Notes: a model not told the origin generated them from the letters alone. DNA of 6,949 nucleotides from Pseudomonadota bacterium (GCA_021825225.1 JAKAIH010000147.1:1-6949), one strand, 5' to 3'. Positions 1 to 6,883 are shown, numbered from the stretch's first letter. Numbers and translations: made by a program.

Positions 1-371
1 GCAACGATCGCCGCGCCGCGCCGCATTATCGGTAATAAATGTTTCACTTCCGTGTCACACCTCGGCGCGACCCCGCAGCGATCCGCGCCGGATGGACCGC
101 ATGTGCGAGCAAGGCTTTCAACGCAACGCCGTCCCAATTATCGGCGCGGGCGGCTGCCACGCGCGGAGCTCGATTCAAAACGGGGAGATGCAGTCCCTCA
201 TACTCCCCTAAATCAGCGGGCAATTCCGACAAGCCTGAAATAGTTTCTCAATCATCCTGCAATCCAAGGCAGACATCTTCAATGCGCACGCATACCGATC
301 CAGCGTGCTTCTATCTGCTCAACACTGAATCAGGCTGATAACATTGGCCACCATGAAAAATTCGCAGCCCC
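1..371. other. Non-coding stretch at left edge, no supported gene
   Basis: No reading frame here has a recognisable protein. The open frames present are short, overlap one another on both strands, and lack good ribosome binding sites; one on the minus strand (44-232) would need a TTG start. The base composition is less GC-rich than the genes to the right, especially around 225-360. The left edge (about 10-25) is a run of CGCCG-like units of low complexity. A GATAAC box at 337-342 upstream of the next gene could be a weak -10 element, but I see no convincing -35 partner. This may be intergenic DNA or the remains of a decayed gene. Confidence 0.5.
63..90. repeat. GC-rich inverted repeat (7-bp perfect arms)
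   Basis: CGGCGCG at 63-69 is exactly complementary to CGCGCCG at 84-90, with a 14-base loop. No T-run follows on either strand, so it is not a standard intrinsic terminator. It could be an RNA hairpin at the end of a gene beyond the left edge, or chance in GC-rich DNA. Confidence 0.3.
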
Positions 372-382
372 ATGATTCCTGA
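353..382 (+). other. Possible 9-codon leader ORF overlapping the cysteine-cluster gene start
   Basis: An ATG at 353 opens a nine-codon frame that ends at TGA 380-382, eleven bases past the A of the next gene's ATG (372). Neither ATG has a clear Shine-Dalgarno. The overlap could couple translation of the short frame to the downstream gene, but such short frames are common by chance and nothing here proves it is translated. Confidence 0.15.
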
Positions 383-656
383 CTGCCTGGCCTGCGGCGC
401 TTGCTGCGCCTACTCAGAAACCTGGCCGACATTCATCGGCGACGGAGACGGGGAGGGCATCCCGGAGGACCTGATCGATTTCGAGCACGGGCGCATGCTG
501 TGCCATGGCAAGCGCTGCGCCGCGCTCACGGGCGAACTCGGCAGCGCCGCGCACTGCAGCGTCTATGCCCACCGGCCCCTGGTATGCCGCGAATTTCAGC
601 CGGGATCGGAGGACTGCATCATGGTCAGGCGCAGTTTCAATCTGCCCCTGGCCTAG
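372..656 (+). CDS. YkgJ-type CxxCxxCC cysteine-cluster protein
   Basis: This 94-residue protein has the pattern of the YkgJ / CxxCxxCC family (often annotated Fe-S or zinc cluster proteins, biochemical role unknown). The N-terminal motif is C5-x2-C8-x2-C11-C12. Further cysteines are C44, C49, C62, C72 and C82, within family-typical contexts: CSVY..RPLVCREF at 62-75 and a final C followed by an arginine pair. Eight or nine cysteines in 94 residues fit a metal-binding fold; which metal cannot be read from sequence. There is no signal peptide or membrane segment, so it is probably cytoplasmic. ATG 372 is the only conventional start, because an in-frame TGA lies at 354-356; no good Shine-Dalgarno precedes it. 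It converges with the polyphosphate kinase gene, so it is a separate transcription unit. The family call is firm, the function is unknown. Confidence 0.85.
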   Translation: MIPDCLACGACCAYSETWPTFIGDGDGEGIPEDLIDFEHGRMLCHGKRCAALTGELGSAAHCSVYAHRPLVCREFQPGSEDCIMVRRSFNLPLA

Positions 657-676
657 CTGCGGAACGGCCATCGCCC

Positions 677-702
677 TGCGGCTGATCCCCCGGATCGCCG
701 CG
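677..702. terminator. Hairpin between convergent genes, possible bidirectional terminator
   Basis: The arms pair as T677-C682 and G684-C688 with G692-C696 and G697-G702, leaving one bulged T (683) and a three-base CCC loop. The stem is ten Watson-Crick pairs plus an outer T-G wobble. It sits in the 71-base gap between the ends of the cysteine-cluster gene (stop at 656) and pap (stop at 728), where it could stop transcription from both sides. Neither strand has a proper T-run after the stem (only TTT at 711-713 on the plus strand), so intrinsic termination would be weak or Rho-assisted. Confidence 0.4.
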
Positions 703-727
703 ATGCCGGATTTGCCCCATCGCCGGG

Positions 728-2203
728 CTAAAGATTGCGCTCCATGCGCTCAACGATGGTCTTGAGGATTTTGACGCGCGCGAAATACTTGTCCTCGGCC
801 TCGACCACGGTCCAGGGCGCAATGTCGGTGCTGGTGCGGTCTATCATGTCGCACACCGCCTGCTCGTATTCGTTCCATTTCTTGCGGTTGCGCCAGTCTT
901 CCTCGGTGATCTTGAAGCGCTTGAAGCTGGTCTTCTGCCGCAGGGTGAAGCGCTTGAGCTGCTCCTCCGCCGTGATCTGCAGCCAGAACTTGCACACGAT
1001 CGCGCCGCCGCGCGCCATCTGCTCCTCGAAGTCGTTGATCTCGCTGTAGGCGCGCATCCAGTCGGCGACGCCGCAAAACCCTTCCACGCGCTCCACCAGC
1101 ACGCGCCCGTACCAGGAGCGGTCGAAGATGGTGATGCGCCCGCGCCGCGGCGCATGGCGCCAGAAGCGCCACAGATAGGGCTGCGCGCGCTCTTCTTCGG
1201 TCGGCGCCGCCACCGGCACCACCTGGAAATGGCGCGCATCGATGGCGCCGGTGATGCGCCGGATCGCCCCGCCCTTGCCCGCCGCGTCCGAACCTTCGAA
1301 CAGCAGGATCAGCGAGTGCTTCTTGAAATAGCGTTTCTCGCGCGACAGCAGATTCAGCCGGCCCTGCCATTTTTCCAATTGGGTGTCGTATTTTTCCTTG
1401 GCGACCTTCTGCGTCATGTCGAGCTCGCGCAACAACCCGAGATTGTCCGAGGCCAGCGGCGGCGCCTGCACCCGGCGCTCCTTGTAGTTGCTTTTCTCCA
1501 GCCGCTTTCTCATCGCCTCGAGCAGCAGCTTGCCGACGGTGATGCTGCGATAGCGCGAATCGGCGCCTTCGACCACGGTCCAGGTCGCGTTGGCGACGCT
1601 GGTCTCGCGCAGCGCGCGCTCGGAGATCTGGCGGAAGGCGTTGTACATCTTGAAGCGCTCCCAGTCGAACTTGGTCACGCGCCAGCGTGTGAGCGGGTCC
1701 TTCTCCAGTTCCTGCATGCGGTCCTTCTGCTGCTTCCTGGACAAATGAAACCAGAACTTCAGCAGCAGCACACCCTCGTCGCAGAGCATTTTCTCGAAAC
1801 GCACGATTTCTTCCAGGCTGCCCTTGAGCGCAGCGTCGTCCGACTGGCCGAGCACCCGGCTCACGATCGGCGCGGTATACCAGGAGCCGAACATGATGCC
1901 GATCTTGCCCTTGGGCGGCAGTTCGCGCCAGAAGCGCCACATGCGCGGGCGCTCCGCTTCCTCGTCGGTGGGGTCGCCGAAGGCGCGCGTCTGGATGTGG
2001 CGCGGGTCCATCCATTCGTTGAGCAGGTTGACGGTCTCTCCCTTGCCCGCCCCGTCCACCCCGCCGATCAGGATCAGCACCGGAAATTTTTTCGCTTCTG
2101 CCAGATCGAATTGCGCATTGAGCAGGGCCTCGCGCAACTTCGGCTCCTGCCTCGCATAGACCTGTTTCGTTATTTTGTGGCCAAGCTCTGCGGACTCAAA
2201 CAT
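728..2203 (-). CDS. pap: Polyphosphate:AMP phosphotransferase, two-domain PPK2 family
   Basis: This 491-residue protein is a tandem fusion of two PPK2 domains, the size and layout of the Acinetobacter Pap / Pseudomonas PA3455 group, which transfers phosphate from polyphosphate to AMP to give ADP. The N-terminal half has a Walker A loop (GGVDGAGKGE, 47-56), a WRFW segment (89-92), and a lid-like region (about 169-192). The C-terminal half has Walker A GSDAAGKGG (304-312), WRFW (345-348), the Walker B-type FDRSWYGR (360-367), and the lid (about 424-449). In the N-terminal half the FDRSWY motif reads MFGSWY (104-109), losing the Asp and Arg, so catalysis most likely rests in the second domain. 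It is soluble, with no signal peptide. ATG 2203 has a clear Shine-Dalgarno five bases away. It is the last gene of the relA operon. AMP as acceptor is inferred from the family. Confidence 0.93.
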   Translation of the reverse strand: MFESAELGHKITKQVYARQEPKLREALLNAQFDLAEAKKFPVLILIGGVDGAGKGETVNLLNEWMDPRHIQTRAFGDPTDEEAERPRMWRFWRELPPKGKIGIMFGSWYTAPIVSRVLGQSDDAALKGSLEEIVRFEKMLCDEGVLLLKFWFHLSRKQQKDRMQELEKDPLTRWRVTKFDWERFKMYNAFRQISERALRETSVANATWTVVEGADSRYRSITVGKLLLEAMRKRLEKSNYKERRVQAPPLASDNLGLLRELDMTQKVAKEKYDTQLEKWQGRLNLLSREKRYFKKHSLILLFEGSDAAGKGGAIRRITGAIDARHFQVVPVAAPTEEERAQPYLWRFWRHAPRRGRITIFDRSWYGRVLVERVEGFCGVADWMRAYSEINDFEEQMARGGAIVCKFWLQITAEEQLKRFTLRQKTSFKRFKITEEDWRNRKKWNEYEQAVCDMIDRTSTDIAPWTVVEAEDKYFARVKILKTIVERMERNL

Positions 2204-2208
2204 GACTA

Positions 2209-2215
2209 CCCCCTT
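2209..2215 (-). promoter_or_regulatory. Shine-Dalgarno of pap
   Basis: On the minus strand AAGGGGG lies five bases upstream of the ATG at 2203, inside the 24-base gap after the CYTH-CHAD stop codon. It fixes the start of pap and shows that this third gene is translated independently. It is the only strong Shine-Dalgarno among the genes of this window. Confidence 0.75.
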
Positions 2216-2227
2216 ATCGGAAATTGC

Positions 2228-3748
2228 CTAGGATGATTTCCAGAACGGCTTTTGCCGCTGCCAATGGCTCCAGGCGTGCCCGAGCGCATCCAGCTGCAGG
2301 TGCGTGCTCGCCGCGCTCCATCCCTGGATCATGCCGGCAACGCGCCGGTCGGGCGCGCGCGCCCCCGCGAGCGCTTCCGGCAGCAGGCGCAGCAAGGTCG
2401 CCGCATCGTTGAGGCCGCCGAGCACCGTCTGCATCGCAGCCAGCGACTGCACGTAAGGCCGCACGCGCCGCTTCGGGAACAGCGCGGCGAAAAATTCCGC
2501 CGCGTAGCGCAGCTTCTTCGCCGCGATGCGCAGGCGATGGCGGCCATCGCTATCGAGCGTGTCCAGGCGTTTGCCGCGTTTCTTCAGCGCGGCGGCGCGC
2601 TGCTGCAGCAATTCCGCTGCGAAGCCGTTCAAAGGCAGCGTCAGCGCCGTCTCCCCCTGCTGCCACGCTGCGTCCGCCAGCAGCAGCCCCAGTTCCAGCC
2701 ACAGTCGCTGCCAGGCATTGGCGGCGACTGCGTCCTGCGCGGCGCGCAGGCGCGTGCGCCCCAGCCTGATGCAGCGCCGCTCGAACGCCGCCAGCGCCGC
2801 TTCGTCGGCGCACTGTGCGCGCAGCGCGTGCAAGGCGTCGTGCACGAACACGTCCCAGTTGCGCGCCGCCCCGAGCGGTGCGCCTTGCCGGCGCATCTGC
2901 TCGATTACAGGGGCGAATACCGGCTGCGGCAGCACCGCCTTGAACAGGCTGAAGCAGGCGCGCATGCGGCGCAGGGCGACGCGCACCTGGTGCAGGTATT
3001 CCGGATCCCTGCCCGCGAGAAAACCGTCCTCGTTCGCCTGCAGGTGGGCGCTGCAGCTGTGCACGATAGTGGCGAAGGCCGCGGCCACGCTGCCTTGCTG
3101 ATCCAGCTCCAGCTCGGCAGCCTTGACGGGGCGCGCGGCTTGTCCGCGCGCGAGCGCGTAGCCGCGCTCGGCCTTGCTCGCATGGCCCAGGCGCAGCGGC
3201 AGGCGTTCGCTCAATTCCAGCGCAAGCTCGAACAGACGCACCGGGCTGCCGGCAAGCAGCTCCAGCTCGGCCTCGCTGATCGGGCTCGAGCGCCGGCCGC
3301 TGCGGATTTCGCCGCTGTCCAGGCACAGTTCGACCAGGCTGCCGTCGGCGAAACCCAGGCGCAGGCTGGTGCGCGTGAACTCGGTCGCAAAAGCGGGCGC
3401 GAGCGCCGCGCGCAGCCGCGGCGCGCGAAACACCTTCGCCTGCGGCGTCGCGGCGAGCAGACCGAAGTCCAGCGCCTCGCGCGCCAGCGGCCACTCCCAC
3501 TCCTCGCGCAGGTGCAGCCCGGCCGTGGACCGGCCTTCGGTCTTCAGCGTCTGCAGCCAGCGCCCGCCGTCGCAGCGCAGGCGCAGCGCCAGCCCCGCGC
3601 GCAGCAAGGCGCGCTCGGGGGTGTCGTAATAGATGCTGTGGACGCGGCGCGTGGCGGCACGCCCCTGCCGCAGCGCCCTGATCTGCGGATCGCGGCGCAG
3701 CCGGCGCAATTCCGGCGGCGCAAGCAGCAGCTTGAGTTCGGTTTCCAC
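2228..3748 (-). CDS. CYTH-CHAD domain protein (inorganic triphosphatase / polyphosphate-binding)
   Basis: This 506-residue protein joins an N-terminal CYTH domain (about 1-200) to a C-terminal CHAD domain (about 215-500), as in E. coli YgiF, an inorganic triphosphatase of 433 residues. CYTH marks are the ExExK strand ETELK (2-6), YYDTPERALLRAGLALRLR (40-58), QTLK (66-69), REEWEW (81-86), LDSGEIRS (143-150) and EAELELLAG (159-167), the acidic and basic residues that line the metal-triphosphate tunnel. CHAD marks are HQVRVALRRMR (253-263) and HRLRIAAKKLRY (404-415), helices rich in His, Arg and Lys that bind polyphosphate. The start is GTG at 3748-3746. The open frame continues upstream but only as a shadow of relA, and the CYTH signature begins at the second residue, so a downstream start is impossible. 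The GTG shares one base with the relA stop, suggesting coupled translation; AGG lies five bases upstream of it. The exact substrate is not known. Confidence 0.92.
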   Translation of the reverse strand: METELKLLLAPPELRRLRRDPQIRALRQGRAATRRVHSIYYDTPERALLRAGLALRLRCDGGRWLQTLKTEGRSTAGLHLREEWEWPLAREALDFGLLAATPQAKVFRAPRLRAALAPAFATEFTRTSLRLGFADGSLVELCLDSGEIRSGRRSSPISEAELELLAGSPVRLFELALELSERLPLRLGHASKAERGYALARGQAARPVKAAELELDQQGSVAAAFATIVHSCSAHLQANEDGFLAGRDPEYLHQVRVALRRMRACFSLFKAVLPQPVFAPVIEQMRRQGAPLGAARNWDVFVHDALHALRAQCADEAALAAFERRCIRLGRTRLRAAQDAVAANAWQRLWLELGLLLADAAWQQGETALTLPLNGFAAELLQQRAAALKKRGKRLDTLDSDGRHRLRIAAKKLRYAAEFFAALFPKRRVRPYVQSLAAMQTVLGGLNDAATLLRLLPEALAGARAPDRRVAGMIQGWSAASTHLQLDALGHAWSHWQRQKPFWKSS

Positions 3749-5946
3749 TAGCGCCTGCTCGCGGTGAGCACGCCCTGCACTTCCCTCACCTGCGCCAGCG
3801 TGCGCTGCAGCTGCTCCAGATCGGAGATCTCGACCGTGAAGGACATGAAGGCGAGGTGTTGCTTCGACTGCGTATTGACCCCGGTGACGTTGATTTTCTC
3901 GCGCGACAGCACTTCCGAGATGTCGCGCAGCAGGCCCTGGCGATCCTGCGCCTGCACCACGACATCGACCGAAAACACGCCGTCCCTTTGCTGGCCCCAG
4001 TCTGCTTCGATCATGCGCTCGGGCTGCAGCGCGGCCAGGCGCTGCAGGTCGCGGCAGTTGCGCCGGTGGATCGACACCCCGCGGCCGCGCGTGACGAAGC
4101 CGGCAATCGCATCCGGGGGCGCCGGGCGGCAGCACTTGGCCAGTTGCGTCATCAGCTTGTCCATGCCGACGATCAGTATGCCGCCGTCCTTGGCGTTGGC
4201 CTTGCTCTTGCCCGGCAGCAGGGATTCGGGCGGTGCAGGCTCCGCCTCGGCGCCGCGCAGCGCAGTCTGCAGCTGCTTCGGCCCGATTTCCTCGCGCCCG
4301 GCAGCCGCGAACAGTTCCTCGCTCCTGGCGTAGCCGAGCTGCTGCGCCAGATGGTCCAGATTGGCGCTGGTCATGCCTATACGCTGCAGCTCGCGCTCGA
4401 CGATGGCGCGGCCCTGGGCGGTAGTCTCGGCCAGCGCCTGGCTGTTGAACCATTGCCGCACCTTGCTGCGCGCGCGCGGGCTTTGCAGGTAGCCCAGGGC
4501 CGGGTTCATCCAGTCGCGGCTCGGCCCACCGGTCTTGGCCGCGATGATCTCCACCCGCTGACCATTGGCGAGCTTGTAATTGAGCGGCACCATCGCGCCG
4601 TCGACCTTGGCGCCGCGGCAGTGATGGCCGAGGTCGGTGTGCAGATGGTAGGCGAAATCCACCGGCGTAGCCCCCTGCGGCAGATCGAGCACGCGCCCCT
4701 GCGGCGTAAGCACATAGACCGTGTCGTCCAGCGTCGTGCGCTTGAACTGCTCCACCCAGTCGACCGAGTCGGCGACGTCGTCGCGCCAGGCAAGCACCTG
4801 CCGCAGCAAGGCTATTTTTTCATCGAAGGGGTCCGGCCGCGCCGCCCTGCCTGCGCCGGCTTCCTTGTAGCGCCAGTGTGCGGCCACGCCGAGTTCGGCG
4901 TGGCGGTGCATGTCGTGGGTGCGGATCTGCACCTCCAGCGCACGCCCGTCCGGTCCGACCACCGCCGTATGCAGCGAACGGTAGTCGTTGCTCTTCGGGC
5001 GCGAAATGTAATCGTCGAACTCCTTCGGAATCGGCGTCCACAGATTGTGCACCACGCCCAGCGCGGTATAGCAGTCCTTCACCGAATCCACCAGCACCCG
5101 CAGTGCGCGCACGTCGTAGAGTTCTGAGAAGTCCAGGCCCTTGCCGCGCATCTTGTTGTAGATGCTGTAGATGTGCTTGGGCCGGCCGACGACTTCGGCG
5201 CGGATGCCGGTAGTCCGCAATTCCGCTTCGAGCGCAGCCACCGCGGCGGCGATGAAGCTCTCGCGCTCGACGCGCTTCTCATCCAGCATGGAGGCGATCT
5301 TCTTGTACAGCCCGGGCTCGAGGTAGCGGAAGGCGTAGTCCTCCAGCTCCCATTTGAGCTGCCAGATGCCGAGGCGATTGGCCAGAGGCGCGTAGATGTC
5401 CAGCGTCTCCTGCGCATAGGGCCGGCGCATCTCGTCGGAGGAGCGCGACATGAAGCGCAGCGTCTGGGTGCGGCTCGCCAGGCGCAGCAGCACCACGCGT
5501 ATGTCCTCGACCATGGCAAGCAGCATTTTGCGCAGCACTTCGGCCTGCGAGCTGTGTGCCGCGCCGTTTTCCTGTCCGGCCAGGGCGCGCGTGACCACGC
5601 GCAGCCGGTTCAGCTTGGCGATGCCCGCCACCAGGTCCGCGACCGCGGGGCCGAACTCGGCAGTGAGCTTGTCCTGGCTGTCGGCCAGATATTGCGGCGC
5701 CGCGAACAGGATACCGGCAATGCGCGCCTCCGCGTCCAGGCGCAAGGCGGCCAGCGAACCGGCCAGGCCCAGCGCATGTTCCAGCGCCGGCTCGCCGGTC
5801 CCGAGCCGTTTGTCCGCATACATGGAGACCGCGAACTCGCAGGCGCGGCGCAGACGCAGGGCATCGGATTCAGGCAAACCGGCGGCGATCGCATCCACCG
5901 CCGGTTCGGCCAAATCGACGTGTGCAGCCTGCGCCACAGTAGCCAT
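3748..5946 (-). CDS. relA: RelA, monofunctional (p)ppGpp synthetase
   Basis: This 732-residue protein makes (p)ppGpp from ATP and GTP/GDP, releasing AMP, on ribosomes stalled with uncharged tRNA. Domain order (ATG 5946 as residue 1): a degenerate HD hydrolase domain (about 35-190), synthetase (about 240-365), TGS (about 408-470), a helical region, a zinc-finger-like domain with the C605-C606, H627, C631 pattern, and ACT (about 657-732). The HD dipeptide of SpoT/Rel is replaced (ILFAAPQYL, 79-87), so hydrolase activity should be absent. The synthetase has GRPKHIYSI (254-262), the acidic EFDD signature (309-312) that marks RelA rather than the basic RxKD of bifunctional enzymes, and EVQIRT (338-343). 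The residue before the conserved substrate-stacking Tyr322 is Asp, giving NDY for the usual NGY. Length matches E. coli RelA (744). An in-frame TTG at 5970 would add eight residues; I prefer ATG 5946. It is the first gene of the operon. Confidence 0.93.
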   Translation of the reverse strand: MATVAQAAHVDLAEPAVDAIAAGLPESDALRLRRACEFAVSMYADKRLGTGEPALEHALGLAGSLAALRLDAEARIAGILFAAPQYLADSQDKLTAEFGPAVADLVAGIAKLNRLRVVTRALAGQENGAAHSSQAEVLRKMLLAMVEDIRVVLLRLASRTQTLRFMSRSSDEMRRPYAQETLDIYAPLANRLGIWQLKWELEDYAFRYLEPGLYKKIASMLDEKRVERESFIAAAVAALEAELRTTGIRAEVVGRPKHIYSIYNKMRGKGLDFSELYDVRALRVLVDSVKDCYTALGVVHNLWTPIPKEFDDYISRPKSNDYRSLHTAVVGPDGRALEVQIRTHDMHRHAELGVAAHWRYKEAGAGRAARPDPFDEKIALLRQVLAWRDDVADSVDWVEQFKRTTLDDTVYVLTPQGRVLDLPQGATPVDFAYHLHTDLGHHCRGAKVDGAMVPLNYKLANGQRVEIIAAKTGGPSRDWMNPALGYLQSPRARSKVRQWFNSQALAETTAQGRAIVERELQRIGMTSANLDHLAQQLGYARSEELFAAAGREEIGPKQLQTALRGAEAEPAPPESLLPGKSKANAKDGGILIVGMDKLMTQLAKCCRPAPPDAIAGFVTRGRGVSIHRRNCRDLQRLAALQPERMIEADWGQQRDGVFSVDVVVQAQDRQGLLRDISEVLSREKINVTGVNTQSKQHLAFMSFTVEISDLEQLQRTLAQVREVQGVLTASRR

Positions 5947-5952
5947 GGCGGG

Positions 5953-5958
5953 ATTATA
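5953..5958 (-). promoter_or_regulatory. Possible -10 box of relA operon
   Basis: A perfect TATAAT on the minus strand ends exactly six bases before the relA ATG, which would put the transcription start at the A of the ATG and give a leaderless mRNA. No ribosome binding site precedes the ATG, which fits. Against it, the -35 region at normal spacing is GGCCGG-like with no match to TTGACA, so an activator would probably be needed. Confidence 0.4.
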
Positions 5959-5962
5959 TCGC

Positions 5963-5979
5963 CCGGCCAAAGCAGCCGG
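5963..5979. promoter_or_regulatory. Short inverted repeat in the divergent promoter region
   Basis: CCGGC at 5963-5967 and GCCGG at 5975-5979 form an inverted repeat with a seven-base spacer. It overlaps the -35 position of the possible relA promoter and lies upstream of the mtfA one. It could be an operator shared by both genes. The arms are only five bases and GC-rich, so chance is a real alternative. Confidence 0.2.
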
Positions 5980-6001
5980 CCGTGACCAAACGCAAATCGG
6001 C

Positions 6002-6007
6002 GATAAT
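6002..6007 (+). promoter_or_regulatory. Possible -10 box of mtfA
   Basis: GATAAT (five of six consensus bases) ends six bases before the mtfA ATG, the same distance as the TATAAT in front of relA, again predicting a transcript starting at the ATG. There is no Shine-Dalgarno. An overlapping alternative is GTGACC (5982-5987) with TAATAT (6004-6009), spaced 16 bases, each matching four of six consensus positions. Confidence 0.33.
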
Positions 6008-6013
6008 ATTCAT

Positions 6014-6778
6014 ATGTCCGGCCTGCTCAAAACCTGGCAACGCAAACGCGCACTGCGCCGCACCGCGCTGGATCCGGCGCTGTGGCGCCATGTCACCCGC
6101 GGCCTGCCCTTCCTGCACGGACTGACGCCGGAGGAAATGCAACGTTTGCACGATTGCACGGTGCTGTTTCTCAACGAGAAGGAAATGCACGGCGCGCGCG
6201 GTTTCGTGCCGAGCGACGCGGTGCGCCTTTCGGTCGCGGTCCAGGCCTGCCTGCCCATTCTCAATCTCGGCCTGGACGCCTACCGGGGCTGGGTGGGCAT
6301 CGTGATCTATCCCGGCGAATTCAAGGTGCGGCGCGAGGAGATGGATGCGAGCGGCGTGGTGCACGAATACGAGGACGAACTCTCGGGCGAAGCCTGGCCC
6401 GGCGGACCGGTGATCCTGTCCTGGCAGGACATCAAGCTGGGGGATGCCGGCTACAACGTGGTGATCCACGAATTCGCCCACAAGCTGCACATGAATCGCG
6501 GCGACATGGACGATTTTCCGCTGCCGCACGCGCGCATGGACCGGGAACAGTGGCTCGCTGCCTGGGATGCGGCCTACGACGAATTCTGCACCCGGGTCGA
6601 GCGCGGCGAGGACACCGTGATCGATCCCTACGCGAGCGAGCAGCCGGCAGAATTCTTTGCCGTCCTGTCCGAGGCTTTCTTCACCATGCCGCAGGCGGTG
6701 CGCTCGATCTATCCGGCGTTGTATGTCCAGTTGGCTCTGTTCTACCGGCAGGATCCGGTCACGCGCTTCAGTGCTTAG
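6014..6778 (+). CDS. mtfA: MtfA family zinc metallopeptidase
   Basis: This 254-residue protein matches the MtfA family (E. coli MtfA, 265 residues, binds the glucose repressor Mlc and is an aminopeptidase-like zinc enzyme). The active-site motif HEFAH at 152-156 supplies two zinc-binding histidines and the catalytic Glu153; Glu213 in PAEFF (211-215) is the expected third zinc ligand. Family-typical surroundings are the VIYPGEF segment (97-103), PVILSW (132-137) and YNVVIHEFAHKLHM (147-160). It has no signal peptide or membrane segment and is probably cytoplasmic. ATG 6014 is chosen because similarity to the family begins there; the open frame upstream is antisense to relA. No Shine-Dalgarno is visible. 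It is transcribed divergently from relA across 67 bases. Whether it acts on an Mlc homologue in this organism is unknown. Confidence 0.92.
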   Translation: MSGLLKTWQRKRALRRTALDPALWRHVTRGLPFLHGLTPEEMQRLHDCTVLFLNEKEMHGARGFVPSDAVRLSVAVQACLPILNLGLDAYRGWVGIVIYPGEFKVRREEMDASGVVHEYEDELSGEAWPGGPVILSWQDIKLGDAGYNVVIHEFAHKLHMNRGDMDDFPLPHARMDREQWLAAWDAAYDEFCTRVERGEDTVIDPYASEQPAEFFAVLSEAFFTMPQAVRSIYPALYVQLALFYRQDPVTRFSA

Positions 6779-6849
6779 TTGCGTGGCAGGGAAATTGCGC
6801 ATTACGCGCGCCAACCATGTTCTTGGCACGAATAGAAGGCATCATCGCG

Positions 6850-6878
6850 GTAGGGACATCGGTTACCCGATGCCCCCC
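6850..6878 (-). ncRNA. Group II intron domain VI with bulged branch-point A
   Basis: The stem pairs C6872-G6867 with C6862-G6857 under a GTAA tetraloop (6866-6863). It then continues through a G-T wobble (6873-6856), three G-C pairs (6874-6876 with 6855-6853) and another wobble (6877-6852). A6851 is left unpaired before a closing G6878-C6850 pair. A single bulged A on the 3' side, near the base and 7-8 bases from the intron end, is the hallmark of the lariat branch point. Confidence 0.8.
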
Positions 6879-6883
6879 GCACA

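Noticed and set aside
44..232. 62-codon minus-strand frame near the left edge
   Set aside because: It needs a TTG start, has no ribosome binding site and no recognisable motif.
1154..2236. 360-codon plus-strand open frame opposite pap
   Set aside because: Antisense shadow with no recognisable motifs; the minus-strand frame carries the complete PPK2 fusion.
2252..3751. 499-codon plus-strand open frame opposite the CYTH-CHAD gene
   Set aside because: Rich in Gln, Arg and Ala with no domain pattern; an antisense shadow expected in GC-rich DNA.
3749..4453. The frame of the CYTH-CHAD gene stays open 235 codons upstream, inside relA
   Set aside because: The translation there is Arg/Ala/Gly-rich shadow of relA on the same strand in another frame; the CYTH signature begins immediately after the GTG at 3748.
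3856..5127. 423-codon plus-strand open frame opposite relA
   Set aside because: Antisense shadow; relA on the other strand is fully accounted for by known domains.
5450..6013. Upstream extension of the mtfA frame across the relA start
   Set aside because: Ser/Arg/Ala-rich antisense of relA; MtfA family similarity begins at ATG 6014.
5954..6829. 291-codon minus-strand frame opposite mtfA
   Set aside because: Shadow of mtfA with no domain signature; the HEFAH zinc motif is on the plus strand.
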